Shown here one piece after another: positions 42,414 to 50,756 of a DNA stretch of 64,000 nt (position 1 is its first letter; every line of letters starts with the position of its first letter). The stretch is from Mycetocola saprophilus (GTDB taxonomy: Bacteria; Actinomycetota; Actinomycetes; Actinomycetales; Microbacteriaceae). The stretch lies in NCBI RefSeq assembly GCF_000718085.1, contig NZ_JOEC01000002.1, forward strand, positions 806,001-870,000, given 5' to 3'. Made by a program: the position numbers and the translations under genes. Under the pieces are notes generated by a model, which had not been told where the DNA came from, searched no databases, and was given only the letters and a program-made list of their open reading frames with translations.

Positions 42414-42962
42414 ATGGACCAGCAGAGCAAACCGGATCAGATCATCGAGGCCTACGTCGACCTCCTCGTCGTGCAGGGCGTGCGCTCGGCCAGCATCGAC
42501 GCCATTGCCAAGCGCAGCGGCCTCTCCAAGGCCGGGCTGCTGCACCACTTCCGCTCCCGCGATGCGATGGATCGAGAGATCCTGGACCGCCTGGAGTCGC
42601 TGGTCACCGAGGACGCCGCCGCCATGCGGATCGCCCCCGAGGGGGCCGCCCGCTACTACGTGAGTACCTCGCTGGAATACTCCTCGCCGCTGGAGCGTCT
42701 GGTGGTGGCCGCCACCCGGCTCGGACAGGCCGGAAACAACGAGGCGTGGATCACCCTGCGCTGGGCGCGGGATCGGTGGTTTGAGGTTCTGGTGGACTCA
42801 CTGGGTGATGAAACCCTGGCCCGCCTGGTGCTGCTCGCCGGCGACGGGATCGCCTATCACACCGACATCATCGGGGAGGAGAGCGATCCCTTCCTGGCCG
42901 AGTCCTCGATCACCGCGGTTGCCGACCTGATCGGGACCCTGGGAAAGCCGCCGACCCGCTAG
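42414..42962 (+). CDS. TetR-family transcriptional regulator
   Basis: The 182-residue protein has the N-terminal helix-turn-helix IIEAYVDLLVVQG and SIDAIAKRSGLSKAGLLHHFRSRDAMD, and a TetR_C-like domain that ends in an AVADLIGTLG helix. It lies downstream of the permease and the dehydrogenase-like gene, in the same direction but separated by two hairpins and 227 bases, so it probably has its own promoter and may control the pair. The ATG at 42414 was used; no classical ribosome site is present apart from GGAAG. Confidence 0.85.
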   Translation: MDQQSKPDQIIEAYVDLLVVQGVRSASIDAIAKRSGLSKAGLLHHFRSRDAMDREILDRLESLVTEDAAAMRIAPEGAARYYVSTSLEYSSPLERLVVAATRLGQAGNNEAWITLRWARDRWFEVLVDSLGDETLARLVLLAGDGIAYHTDIIGEESDPFLAESSITAVADLIGTLGKPPTR

Positions 42963-42978
42963 GCGTCTCGCTTGCGAG

Positions 42979-43030
42979 GCGAGCGCCGAGAAGCCCCGCG
43001 AGCGCCGAGAGGCCCCGCGAGCGCCGAATC
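42979..43030. repeat. 19-base tandem repeat, 2.7 copies
   Basis: The unit GCGAGCGCCGAGAAGCCCC starts at 42979, 42998 and 43017 with one base change (A to G); the last copy is partial. It begins 17 bases after the TetR stop. Confidence 0.8.
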
Positions 43031-43194
43031 TGGCGGCCGGACGTACCCCCAAACCGGGCGACACCGGCTCAAAACGCGGGAATTCGTTTTGTTTCAGATC
43101 CTCGCGTTCTGCATACTGGCGATAATCGACCGTTGGCTGCCGCGCATGTCGGTCGAAACCTCCAGTTTCCCGTATCGCAAGGACCCCTACAATC

Positions 43195-43842
43195 GTGCCT
43201 CCCCAGTCAGCATTTCCCGAGACCGCGCCCCTGCCCGTTACCTCGCTTGAACACGAGGGCGTCGCGTCGCCACGTAAGCCGTTCTTTCGACGCTGGTGGG
43301 TGATTACCCTGGCGTTTCTCCTGGTGCTGGGTCTCGGATCGGCTATCGGCGGTGCCACTAGCCGAAACGATCGGGAGGCCCTCAAGGAGGAAAACGCCTC
43401 GCTGGTTGCCAAGCTCGGCGAGGCGCAGGCGCGGGTCAAGGAGCAGCAGGTGGCGGTGGACGAAGCCACCAAGGCCGCGAATGAGGCCAAGGATAAGCTG
43501 AAGGAGTCGACCTCGCTGGCCGATCAGAAGGGACGCCAGGTCACCGATTTGGAGGCACAGGTCTCCGCCCAGACCGCGCGCGTGGGCGAATTGGAGGCGG
43601 CCGTTGCCGCGGCTCAGGCTGCGGCCCAGGCAAAGGCTCCCGCCGCGCCGCAACAGTTCGCGGCCACCCCGCCCAAGACCCAGCAGCCCGCGCAGGCCCC
43701 GGCCGCTCCGCCTGCTCAGCGCGAGGTGTACTACAAGAACTGCGCCGCCGCTCGTGCCGCGGGGGCCGCTCCGGTCTACGCGGGCCAGCCCGGCTACGGA
43801 CGGCACCTGGATCGCGACGGCGACGGGATCGGCTGCGAGTAG
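43195..43842 (+). CDS. membrane-anchored coiled-coil protein with Excalibur calcium-binding domain
   Basis: The 215-residue protein has one membrane segment (about residues 33-52), a coiled-coil stretch of EALKEENASLVAKL-type heptads (60-140), an Ala/Pro/Gln-rich linker and a C-terminal Excalibur domain (177-215) with YYKNCAAARAAG and DRDGDGIGCE, the calcium-binding loop. Proteins of this plan sit in the membrane with the Excalibur domain outside, next to the cell wall. The start is the GTG at 43195; TACAAT lies one base before it, which does not fit a leaderless start, so the true start is uncertain. Confidence 0.82.
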   Translation: MPPQSAFPETAPLPVTSLEHEGVASPRKPFFRRWWVITLAFLLVLGLGSAIGGATSRNDREALKEENASLVAKLGEAQARVKEQQVAVDEATKAANEAKDKLKESTSLADQKGRQVTDLEAQVSAQTARVGELEAAVAAAQAAAQAKAPAAPQQFAATPPKTQQPAQAPAAPPAQREVYYKNCAAARAAGAAPVYAGQPGYGRHLDRDGDGIGCE

Positions 43843-43858
43843 TCGCCGATCCAGAGCT

Positions 43859-43980
43859 GCCTAGTCGCGGGTTCCGCCGCGAGTGAGCGCCTCACCACGT
43901 CGCCTGGTCGCAGGTTCTGCCGGGACCGGGAATGAGCGCCTCACCACGGGACGGCCTGGTCGCGGGTTCGGCCCGCGCAG
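43859..43980. repeat. imperfect direct repeats after the Excalibur gene
   Basis: The block GCCTRGTCGCRGGTTC occurs at about 43859, 43902 and 43964, and GAGCGCCTCACCACG occurs twice (about 43885 and 43934). They form a diverged tandem array of units of about 43-62 bases with no coding frame. A strong hairpin follows. Confidence 0.65.
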
Positions 43981-43990
43981 TGCGCCCAAG

Positions 43991-44035
43991 ACACCACCGC
44001 CGCGATGATCAGCACGATCATCGCGGCGGTGGTGT
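43991..44035. terminator. 20-bp hairpin between the Excalibur and MBL-fold genes
   Basis: ACACCACCGCCGCGATGATC and its exact complement form a 20-bp stem around AGCAC, between converging genes. TGTTGTGC follows. Confidence 0.8.
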
Positions 44036-44047
44036 GTTGTGCTTCGT

Positions 44048-44689
44048 TTAGACGTTGAGCTTTTCGCCCTCATCCAGGGTGGTGAGGGGCACCCCGGTCA
44101 GATTGTCATCTCCGAGCATCCGTCCGCTCATCTGGCGGCCCGGCTCGCTCAGCAGCAGGTCATGGATCTGGACGCTCTGGCGCGGTGCCACCGCGCGGAC
44201 GTAGTCGATGGCTTCGCCGAGCTTGCCCCACGGGCCGCTGGTGGGAACCAGCAGGGTGTCCACCGGGACGCCGGGTTCGAGGTAGGCATCGCCCGGGTGG
44301 AAAACCTTACCGTCCACCAGATAGCCCACGTTGGCGACCAGCGGAATGGTCTGGTGAATGAGCGCGTGATTCTCGCCAAAAACCTCGAAATCAAAGCCGG
44401 CAACGGTGGCGCTGAACCCGGCGGAGACGGTGTGGATATTGGCCCGGTCGGCCGGCAGCTGGGCGGTCACCGAGGCGGGCGCATAGATCGGCAGGTCGGG
44501 GCGGGCCTCCAGGGCCGCCAGGACCTTTTCCTTATCAAAGTGATCACCGTGCTCGTGCGTGATCAGCACCGCGTCGGCCCCGGCCAGGAGCTCGTCGGTG
44601 TTGGTCGTGAACGTGCCCGGGTCAATCAGCAGCTCGTGTCCGTCCTTGGTCAGGGTCACGGTTGCGTGGGCGTATTTGGTGAGTTCCAT
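44048..44689 (-). CDS. MBL-fold metal-dependent hydrolase
   Basis: The 213-residue protein has the metallo-beta-lactamase motif THEHGDHFD (HxHxDH) that binds two metal ions, the LLIDPGTF strand before it, the HPGDAYLEPG stretch and a late histidine (QIHDLLLS). It resembles the UlaG-like group of MBL proteins, with broad phosphodiester or lactone hydrolase roles. The substrate is unknown. The ATG at 44689 has GAGAGGGATC upstream on the minus strand; the frame from 44704 lacks a ribosome site. Confidence 0.9.
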   Translation of the reverse strand: MELTKYAHATVTLTKDGHELLIDPGTFTTNTDELLAGADAVLITHEHGDHFDKEKVLAALEARPDLPIYAPASVTAQLPADRANIHTVSAGFSATVAGFDFEVFGENHALIHQTIPLVANVGYLVDGKVFHPGDAYLEPGVPVDTLLVPTSGPWGKLGEAIDYVRAVAPRQSVQIHDLLLSEPGRQMSGRMLGDDNLTGVPLTTLDEGEKLNV

Positions 44690-44787
44690 CGGGATCCCTC
44701 TCATTCACTTGTCGACGTCACGATAGCGGAGGAATCTGAGCCTTAGCCGCGGGTGTTATCCACAGCAGTGTGTCGGCTCGTGAACGC

Positions 44788-44821
44788 ACACCGGCCGGGC
44801 CCCGAAGGACCCGGCCGGTGT
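44788..44821. terminator. hairpin after the HAD phosphatase gene
   Basis: ACACCGGCCGGG and its exact complement form a 12-bp stem with a 10-base loop, 11 bases beyond the stop of the HAD gene on the minus strand. Confidence 0.65.
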
Positions 44822-44832
44822 TCAAAACGATA

Positions 44833-45624
44833 CTAGTTGGCGAGCAGCGCCTGCAGGCGGGCGAGGGTATCCGGCCAGCCGGTCACCTCGATCGTGCGGG
44901 CACCCATCGCGGCCACAGCGTGGTCGTTGCCGCCGGGTTGCAGCTGGTCACCGTAGAACAGCATGTCCGAGAGTTCCAGGCCGGTGGCCTCGAGCAGACG
45001 GTTCACGCCGTAGGCCTTGTCGCGGCCGCGGCGGGTGATGTCGACCGAGGTCGATCCACCGGCACGTACCTCCAGGTCCGGCAGCAGCTCGGCCACGCGG
45101 GCGCGCAGGGCTTCCTTCTTTTCTCCGGTGGGATCCCAGCCGTACTTGGCGTCCACGGGTGCCTCCTGGCCCAGGGCCGAGAAGGTGATCTGCGATTCGC
45201 GATCCTCGAGCACGTTGCCCCAGGTCTGCTCGGACCACAGGCCCAGTTCCCGGGCGGAGTCCTCGACGGCGCGCAGGGCGCGGGCCTTCTCGTCATCGCT
45301 CAGCGACTCGACATAGCGGCGGTCCCAGGCACCGTCGACAAAGCGGAAGTACTGGGTGCCACAGGTGGGCATCAGGTGCAGGTTTTCCAGGTGGGTCGCA
45401 CCGGCGGATTCCAGCGCCTCGATGACCTGCGAGCGGAACTGTCCGATCTGGCCGCCGGAGATCACGGCGAGCTGGGTGCGCGGCAACAGCTGCGCAAACA
45501 CCTGGGCCATCTCATCGGGCAGGCGCGTCTTGGACGGCGCCAGGGTGTCATCAAGGTCAAAGGCCAGCAGCACGGGGAGCTCGGTGGGGAGCTCGGCGTG
45601 TGCGGAATCGGTCACGGCACTCAC
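44833..45624 (-). CDS. HAD-superfamily (type IIB) phosphatase
   Basis: The 263-residue protein has the HAD motif I DLDDTLAPSK (aspartate nucleophile near residue 23), motif II in AVISGG, and the motif III/IV place GDQLQPGGNDHAV. The type-IIB cap lies between, as in sucrose-phosphate phosphatase and phosphomannomutase-like enzymes. It probably removes phosphate from a sugar phosphate. The GTG at 45624 was chosen because TACCGT (minus strand; 45632-45637) lies seven bases upstream, as in leaderless genes. Confidence 0.87.
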   Translation of the reverse strand: MSAVTDSAHAELPTELPVLLAFDLDDTLAPSKTRLPDEMAQVFAQLLPRTQLAVISGGQIGQFRSQVIEALESAGATHLENLHLMPTCGTQYFRFVDGAWDRRYVESLSDDEKARALRAVEDSARELGLWSEQTWGNVLEDRESQITFSALGQEAPVDAKYGWDPTGEKKEALRARVAELLPDLEVRAGGSTSVDITRRGRDKAYGVNRLLEATGLELSDMLFYGDQLQPGGNDHAVAAMGARTIEVTGWPDTLARLQALLAN

Positions 45625-45714
45625 TTGAGAAACGGTAGCATGTGCGGCTGAAATCCGCGTCCCGGCTGGCTGATGGATATCGGGTCCACGGCACCGCGCG
45701 CACCCGAAACGGCA

Positions 45715-45744
45715 CCCGCGGCGCCTCGGATGAGACGCCGCGGG
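45715..45744 (-). terminator. hairpin after the alpha-glucosidase operon
   Basis: CCCGCGGCG and its exact complement form a 9-bp stem with a 12-base loop, about 70 bases beyond the stop of the GH13 gene on the minus strand. Confidence 0.5.
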
Positions 45745-45816
45745 GTGGGTGAAGCGGATGAGTCGTGGCCGCTCCGGTGACTCGAACGTGACCCGCGGGG
45801 CGGGTCCTTGTTTCTC

Positions 45817-47505
45817 CTAGCGGGCGGCGATCCACACGGTGGTCTCACCGGGCACCTCGGTGAGGGCCTGCTCCACCGGGTCCGAGCTGGACAGCGCTAC
45901 CGCATCCGGTCCCAGCGGGTAGGGCTCGGTACCGAAGTTGGTGATCACGCGCCAGCCGTTGGGGCGCACAAATTCCAGCACGTCGTCACGTCCGGTCTCC
46001 AGCCACTCCAGCGCCTCGTCGGTCTGCAGCTCGTGTCGCAGCGCCAGGGCGCGGCGATACAGGCTCAGGGTCGAGTGCGGATCGGCGGCCTCGCGGGAGA
46101 CCGCATACTCGGCAAACCACGCTGGCTGGGGCAGGTGCGCCCCGGCCTCGCCGAACCCGAAGGACGGACCGGACTCGGTCCAGGGCAGCGGCACCCGGCA
46201 GCCGTCGCGCCCGATTTCGGCACCCTGGGTGCGGAAGAAGGTCGGGTCCTGGCGCTCGGCGGCCGGGATGTCCGCCACCTCGGGCAGCCCCAGCTCCTCA
46301 CCCTGATACATATACGCGGACCCGGGCAGGGCCAGCAGGAACAGGCTGGCCGCGTGCGCTCGCCGCAGCCCGCCCGCGGTGTCGACCACCGGGACGGTGC
46401 CGCCGCTGAGCAACCACTGCGATCCGTGCTTGTGCAGCGGGCGTCCATCCGACCCACGCTCTGTACGGGGCAGGCCGTAGCGGGTGGCATGGCGCACCAC
46501 GTCGTGATTGGAGAACACCCAGGTGGTCGAGGAACCCGAGGTGGCCGAGATGGCCAGGTTGTCGGTCACGATCCGGCGGAACTCCTCGGCATCAAAGTCG
46601 GCCTCCAGCAGGTCGAAATTGAACGCCTGACCGAGGGACTTCGGGCTCGCATACAGCGGCACCCGCGAGGGGTGCACCCACGCCTCGGCCACCGCGGTGC
46701 GTGGCGGATCGTACGAGTTGAACACCGCGCGCCACTCGGCGTAGACCTCGTGCACGTCGTCACGGTCGATGATCGGGTGGTTACCATCCTGGGGCAGCGC
46801 ATCGAGCTCGGCCTGGCTGGGCAGCGGGTCGGTGAGATCCTTGGTGAGCATGTGGGCGACATCGATCCGGAAGCCGTCCACACCCCGGTCCGACCAGAAC
46901 CGCAGGGTCTTCACAAAGTCCGCGCGCACCTCGGGGTGGCGCCAGTTGAGGTCGGGCTGCTCGGTCGCGAAGTGATGGAAGTACCACTGACCGTCCGCGA
47001 CGCGCTCCCACGAGGGACCGCCGAAGACCGATACCCAGTCGGCGGGCGGCTGGTCGCCGTTTTCGCCGGTGCCCTCGCGGAAGATATAGCGCTCGCGGGC
47101 GGCGGATCCGCGCCCGGCCGCCAGCGCCTCCTGGAACCAGGCGTGCTGGTCGGAGGTGTGGTTCGGGACGATGTCCACCACCACGTGGATGCCGCGTGCG
47201 TGCAGGGCCGTAACCATCGCATCGAAGTCGTCCAGGGTGCCCAGGCGCGGATCCACGTTGCGGTAGTCGGCCACGTCGTAGCCCCCGTCGGCGAGAGCCG
47301 AGGGGTAGAAGGGGCTCAGCCAGACGGCGTCGATCCCGAGCTCGGCCAGATAGTCGGCGCGCGAGGTGATCCCGGGGATGTCCCCGAGCCCATCGCCGTT
47401 GGAATCGGCGAAGCTGCGCGGATAGATCTGGTACACCGCGGCCTGACGCCACCACGGTGCGGCCTCGCCGGTGCGGTCAAATACGGTTTCGGTCGGAGTA
47501 GACAC
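45817..47505 (-). CDS. glycoside hydrolase family 13 alpha-glucosidase
   Basis: The 562-residue enzyme has the GH13 regions: DIVPNHTSD, GFRIDVAH with the nucleophile D215, AVAEAWV with the acid/base E274 and FSNHDV with D335. The start WWRQAAVYQIYPRSFADSNGDG is typical of the oligo-1,6-glucosidase/alpha-glucosidase subfamilies. It has no signal peptide and should cut imported alpha-glucosides in the cytoplasm. The GTG at 47505 follows AAAGGAAA. It is the last gene of an operon with two permeases and a binding protein, which gives the sugar link. Which alpha-glucoside is used cannot be read here. Confidence 0.94.
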   Translation of the reverse strand: MSTPTETVFDRTGEAAPWWRQAAVYQIYPRSFADSNGDGLGDIPGITSRADYLAELGIDAVWLSPFYPSALADGGYDVADYRNVDPRLGTLDDFDAMVTALHARGIHVVVDIVPNHTSDQHAWFQEALAAGRGSAARERYIFREGTGENGDQPPADWVSVFGGPSWERVADGQWYFHHFATEQPDLNWRHPEVRADFVKTLRFWSDRGVDGFRIDVAHMLTKDLTDPLPSQAELDALPQDGNHPIIDRDDVHEVYAEWRAVFNSYDPPRTAVAEAWVHPSRVPLYASPKSLGQAFNFDLLEADFDAEEFRRIVTDNLAISATSGSSTTWVFSNHDVVRHATRYGLPRTERGSDGRPLHKHGSQWLLSGGTVPVVDTAGGLRRAHAASLFLLALPGSAYMYQGEELGLPEVADIPAAERQDPTFFRTQGAEIGRDGCRVPLPWTESGPSFGFGEAGAHLPQPAWFAEYAVSREAADPHSTLSLYRRALALRHELQTDEALEWLETGRDDVLEFVRPNGWRVITNFGTEPYPLGPDAVALSSSDPVEQALTEVPGETTVWIAAR

Positions 47506-47526
47506 GGTTTCCTTTCGGTTGAACGG

Positions 47527-48387
47527 TTAGCCCTTGACCGCGCCCTGGGTCACGCCCGCCATCACCCAGCGCTGGGTGAAGAGGTAGACGATGATTGCCG
47601 GGGCCATGGCCATCAGGTAGGAGGCAAAGGACACGTTGTAGTTGTTACTGAACTGGGTTTGGAAGATCGACTGGACCACCGGGAGGGTCTGCATCGCCGG
47701 ATCCGAGGTGATCAGCGAGGGCATCATGAAGTCGTTCCAGGAGGCGAGGAACGCGAAGATGCCCACGGTTGCGCTCATCGGGGCCAGCAGTGGGAAGATC
47801 AGCTTCCAGAACACCTGGGAGGTGGAGGCACCGTCGATCCGAGCGCTCTCCTCGAGCTCGATCGGAATCGAGCGCAGGAACGCGGTGAACAGCAGCACGC
47901 TGAAGCTCAGCTGGAACATGATGTGCAGGATCGCGACCCCCACCGGGTTATCCAACCCGGCAAATCCGGTCAGCTGGATCTGCGGCAGCGCGAGCACCGG
48001 GAAGGGCAGGAACATTGCCGCCAGCAGGTAGAAGAAGGACCAGCGGAAGAACTTCCGGTCCCAGTTGCGGGCGATCGCGAAGGAGGCAAACGCCGCCAGC
48101 AGGATCGTTCCGGCCACGGTGAGCGCGGTCACAAACACCGAGACCGCAAACGCCTGGGGCACGTTGGTGAGGTTCCACGCCTGAACAAATCCGTCCACGC
48201 TCCACGGCGCCGGCAGCGAGAACACGTTGCCGTCCACCGCCTGGCTGGTGGTTTTGAAGGCGGTGACGATCGTGACATAGAGCGGGATGATCACGGTCAC
48301 CGCACACAGCAGCAGGATGATCGTGGTGGACCAGCGTGGGCGTTCGGTGCCGATCCTGCCGGATCGACGCGGGGTCAGGGTGGTCAT
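47527..48387 (-). CDS. carbohydrate ABC transporter permease (MalG-type)
   Basis: The 286-residue protein has six membrane segments and the ATPase-contact loop ESARIDGASTSQVFWKLIFP. The N-terminus (TTIILLLCAVTVIIPLYVTIVTAFKT) and the extracellular loop match the MalG group of sugar permeases. Its start overlaps the stop of the upstream permease by one base (TAATG), so the two are coupled. The GH13 gene follows 22 bases later. It should work with the other permease and the binding protein; no ATPase is encoded here. Confidence 0.93.
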   Translation of the reverse strand: MTTLTPRRSGRIGTERPRWSTTIILLLCAVTVIIPLYVTIVTAFKTTSQAVDGNVFSLPAPWSVDGFVQAWNLTNVPQAFAVSVFVTALTVAGTILLAAFASFAIARNWDRKFFRWSFFYLLAAMFLPFPVLALPQIQLTGFAGLDNPVGVAILHIMFQLSFSVLLFTAFLRSIPIELEESARIDGASTSQVFWKLIFPLLAPMSATVGIFAFLASWNDFMMPSLITSDPAMQTLPVVQSIFQTQFSNNYNVSFASYLMAMAPAIIVYLFTQRWVMAGVTQGAVKG

Positions 48388-49301
48388 TAGAAGGTGTTCC
48401 TTCCCCGGGTGATCCGCAGTTGGATCAGCGAAATGAGGATGACGATAACAAAGAAGATCGTCGCGTTGGCCATCTGGTAGGCGTAGTCGCCGCCGGTGAA
48501 ACCGGTGACGATGGTCATCGCGATCGAGCGGGTCGAGGTGCCCGGGCCGCCGCCGGTCAGACCGAAGATGATGTCGTAGGCGTTGAGGAAGTTCTTGAAG
48601 CCGAGGATCACGTTGATGACCACGTACCCGGCCACCAGCGGCAGGGTGATCCGCCGCAGCTGCTGCCAGCGGCCGGCACCGTCGAGGTCCGCGGCCTCAT
48701 AGACCTCGGTGGGGATGGCCAGCAGACCGGCGATGTAGATCAGCAGGGTGCCGGGGATCGCCTGCCAGGCGGTGACGATCACGATGGCGATCCAGGCGAG
48801 ATCGGGATTGGCGAGCAGACTCGTGGAGAGCACATCGATGCCCAGCGCCGATCCCAGCGCGGGCAGCGCGTTGGAGAACAGGAAGTTGAACACAAACGCG
48901 ATGATGATGCCCGAGATGACCATCGGCACCACAAACACCGTGCGCAGGGTGGTCTTCAGCCGGATCTTCCCGGTCAGCCCCACCGCGAGTAGGAACGCCA
49001 GCGCGTTGACCAGGATCACCGTGACCAGCGCAAAGCCGAAGGTGAAGAGGTAGCTCTGCAGGATCGCCGGGTCGCCGAAGGCGGCCACATAGTTGGTGAA
49101 GCCGATGAACTTCCAGTCGCCAAACCCGATCGAGTTGGTGAAGCTGGAGACGATGCCGATGATCGCCGGGAGGGTGATTGCCAGGCTGAACAGGACCAGC
49201 GTGGGAACCAGGAACAGGTAGTAGACGCCCTCGACCCGACGGCGCGAGCGCGGGGGCCTGGGCACCGGGGCGCCGGTATTGATCAACGTCGTTGTTGCCA
49301 T
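48387..49301 (-). CDS. carbohydrate ABC transporter permease (MalF-type)
   Basis: The 304-residue protein has six membrane segments, a basic N-terminus (PRPPRSRRRVEG) and the ATPase-contact loop YEAADLDGAGRWQQLRRITLP. This is the MalF-type partner of the permease encoded next. The ATG at 49301 has AAGGAG on the minus strand. The binding-protein gene lies 18 bases upstream in the same direction, which gives the operon order binding protein, MalF-type, MalG-type, GH13. Confidence 0.93.
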   Translation of the reverse strand: MATTTLINTGAPVPRPPRSRRRVEGVYYLFLVPTLVLFSLAITLPAIIGIVSSFTNSIGFGDWKFIGFTNYVAAFGDPAILQSYLFTFGFALVTVILVNALAFLLAVGLTGKIRLKTTLRTVFVVPMVISGIIIAFVFNFLFSNALPALGSALGIDVLSTSLLANPDLAWIAIVIVTAWQAIPGTLLIYIAGLLAIPTEVYEAADLDGAGRWQQLRRITLPLVAGYVVINVILGFKNFLNAYDIIFGLTGGGPGTSTRSIAMTIVTGFTGGDYAYQMANATIFFVIVILISLIQLRITRGRNTF

Positions 49302-49319
49302 GATGTTGTCTCCTTGTCC

Positions 49320-50639
49320 CTAGCGGCGCAGGGCCAGCCGGGCCCAGTCTGCGTCGAGGGTGGCCAGGGTGCTCTTCGGATCGGCACCCAGCACGATCCC
49401 CTGCACGTAGTTTTCGGTGGGGATCGTCAGCGGGATCGCCTTGGACGCCCCCTGGTAGAAGGCGGCGCGGTCGTAGTATTCGCGCATGCCCACGATGCGG
49501 GGATCGGTGACCGGGGCCGCATCGGTGGTGGTGCCGTAGCCGAGGAATTTGGCGTTGTAGTCGTCGATCACGCTCGGCTGGAACAGATAGGTGAGGAATT
49601 CGCGGGCGGCCTTTTGATGCTTGGACGCCTCGGGGATCCAGGCGGCGAGGTCGATGTTGACCCGCACCTTCAGATCCTGGGGATTATCGGTCATCGGCAG
49701 CGGGAAGGTCCCCAGCTGAAGGTCTGGGGCGGTCTTGGCGATCTCGCCGAGCGCCCACGGCCCCTGGAAGTACATCGCCGCCTTGCCCTGGGCGAAGGCG
49801 AGGTTGCCGTCGCCGTAGCCCTTGGCCGCCGCGTCCTTATTGGTGTACTTCTGGGCGATTTCCTGCATCCGCTGGGTGGGTTCCAGCAGAGACTTCTGGA
49901 ACGAGACCGCCGAGTGAGCGCCCACATCGGTGCCCTCCTTGTTCAGGCCGGCGTAGAAGTCGGCCACGTTGACCATGCCGCCCACCGCATAGTCGAACCA
50001 TCCCTGGGCCACGGTCCAGGGATCCTTGAAGGTGCCGTAGATCGGGGTGATCCCGGCTGCGGTGAGCTTCTCACAGGCAGCCTGGAACTCCGCCCAGGTC
50101 TGCGGGATCGCGATGCCCTGCTCGGCGAAGATCTGCTTGTTGTAGATAACCGAGGCGGCCATGACCGAGTAGGGGAGCACACTCGTGCGGCCCCGATAGG
50201 TCGCGTACTGGTCCACCAGTTTTTGCACGTCGGGCAGGATGTGTGAGGCCTCGGGCATGTCCCCGAGATCGCTCAGCGCCCCGCGCTCCATGAACCGCGA
50301 CATCTCCATGTTGTAGTTAAGGAGCCCGAGGTCCGGCGGATTGCCGCGCAGGAAGCCGGCTTGCAGATTAGCCGAGGTGTCGAGCGTGACGTGAATCCTG
50401 TTCTGCTCGGCGTTATAGGTTTTCACCAGCTCGCGGAAGTAGGGGATCGCCTCGGGCTTGGAGAGGTAGAAGCGAACGTTTTCGGGGCCGGTGGGGGCGC
50501 ATCCGCTGAGTACGCCGGCGGCCACGGCCAGCGCGAGCGCGCCGGTGAGGAGTCGGCGTCGCCGCCGGGATCGTGGGGGAGCACCGGCCGCTGGGGATGC
50601 GTTGGTACTTCGTGTATTTCGGGGAGTAAAGAGAGGCAC
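49320..50639 (-). CDS. carbohydrate ABC transporter substrate-binding lipoprotein (family 1)
   Basis: The 439-residue protein has a long basic N-terminus (RSRRRRRLLTG), a hydrophobic segment and the lipobox LSGC (C47), then a family-1 sugar-binding domain with the GYGDGNLAFAQGKAAMYFQGPWALGE stretch, seen here as LAFAQGKAAMYFQGPWA. It should catch an alpha-glucoside outside the cell. The GTG at 50639 was chosen because GGAAGGACA lies upstream on the minus strand; the frame from 50726 extends into the promoter region. It is the first gene of the operon, divergent from the ROK regulator. Confidence 0.9.
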   Translation of the reverse strand: MPLFTPRNTRSTNASPAAGAPPRSRRRRRLLTGALALAVAAGVLSGCAPTGPENVRFYLSKPEAIPYFRELVKTYNAEQNRIHVTLDTSANLQAGFLRGNPPDLGLLNYNMEMSRFMERGALSDLGDMPEASHILPDVQKLVDQYATYRGRTSVLPYSVMAASVIYNKQIFAEQGIAIPQTWAEFQAACEKLTAAGITPIYGTFKDPWTVAQGWFDYAVGGMVNVADFYAGLNKEGTDVGAHSAVSFQKSLLEPTQRMQEIAQKYTNKDAAAKGYGDGNLAFAQGKAAMYFQGPWALGEIAKTAPDLQLGTFPLPMTDNPQDLKVRVNIDLAAWIPEASKHQKAAREFLTYLFQPSVIDDYNAKFLGYGTTTDAAPVTDPRIVGMREYYDRAAFYQGASKAIPLTIPTENYVQGIVLGADPKSTLATLDADWARLALRR

Positions 50640-50693
50640 GTCATTGTCCTTCCGAGTTCCCGGGGCCGGGAACGATGTTGATCCACTGAATAA

Positions 50694-50708
50694 ATTTAGG
50701 AACCAAAT
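50694..50708. promoter_or_regulatory. A/T-rich imperfect palindrome in the ROK/ABC intergenic region
   Basis: ATTTAGGAACCAAAT has matching ends (ATTT...AAAT) and an imperfect core, 55 bases before the binding-protein start and 49 before the ROK start. ROK repressors of the NagC/XylR type bind AT-rich palindromes of about this length, so it is a candidate operator. It stands out in a GC-rich region. Confidence 0.4.
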
Positions 50709-50756
50709 CAACTTGAGGTAGAGCATAATAGGGGGAATATCGAAAGGTCAAGCATC

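Noticed and set aside
42979..43030. Possible CRISPR-like array
   Set aside because: The 19-base units are directly joined without unique spacers and no cas genes are present.
44756..44764. TTATCCACA, a perfect DnaA box
   Set aside because: A single box without a cluster, AT-rich region or dnaA/dnaN genes; expected by chance in this much sequence, so not an origin.
45808..48390. An 860-codon open frame on the + strand opposite the GH13 and MalG-type genes
   Set aside because: It spans two real genes and their gap on the other strand, is low in hydrophobic structure and has no recognisable domain.
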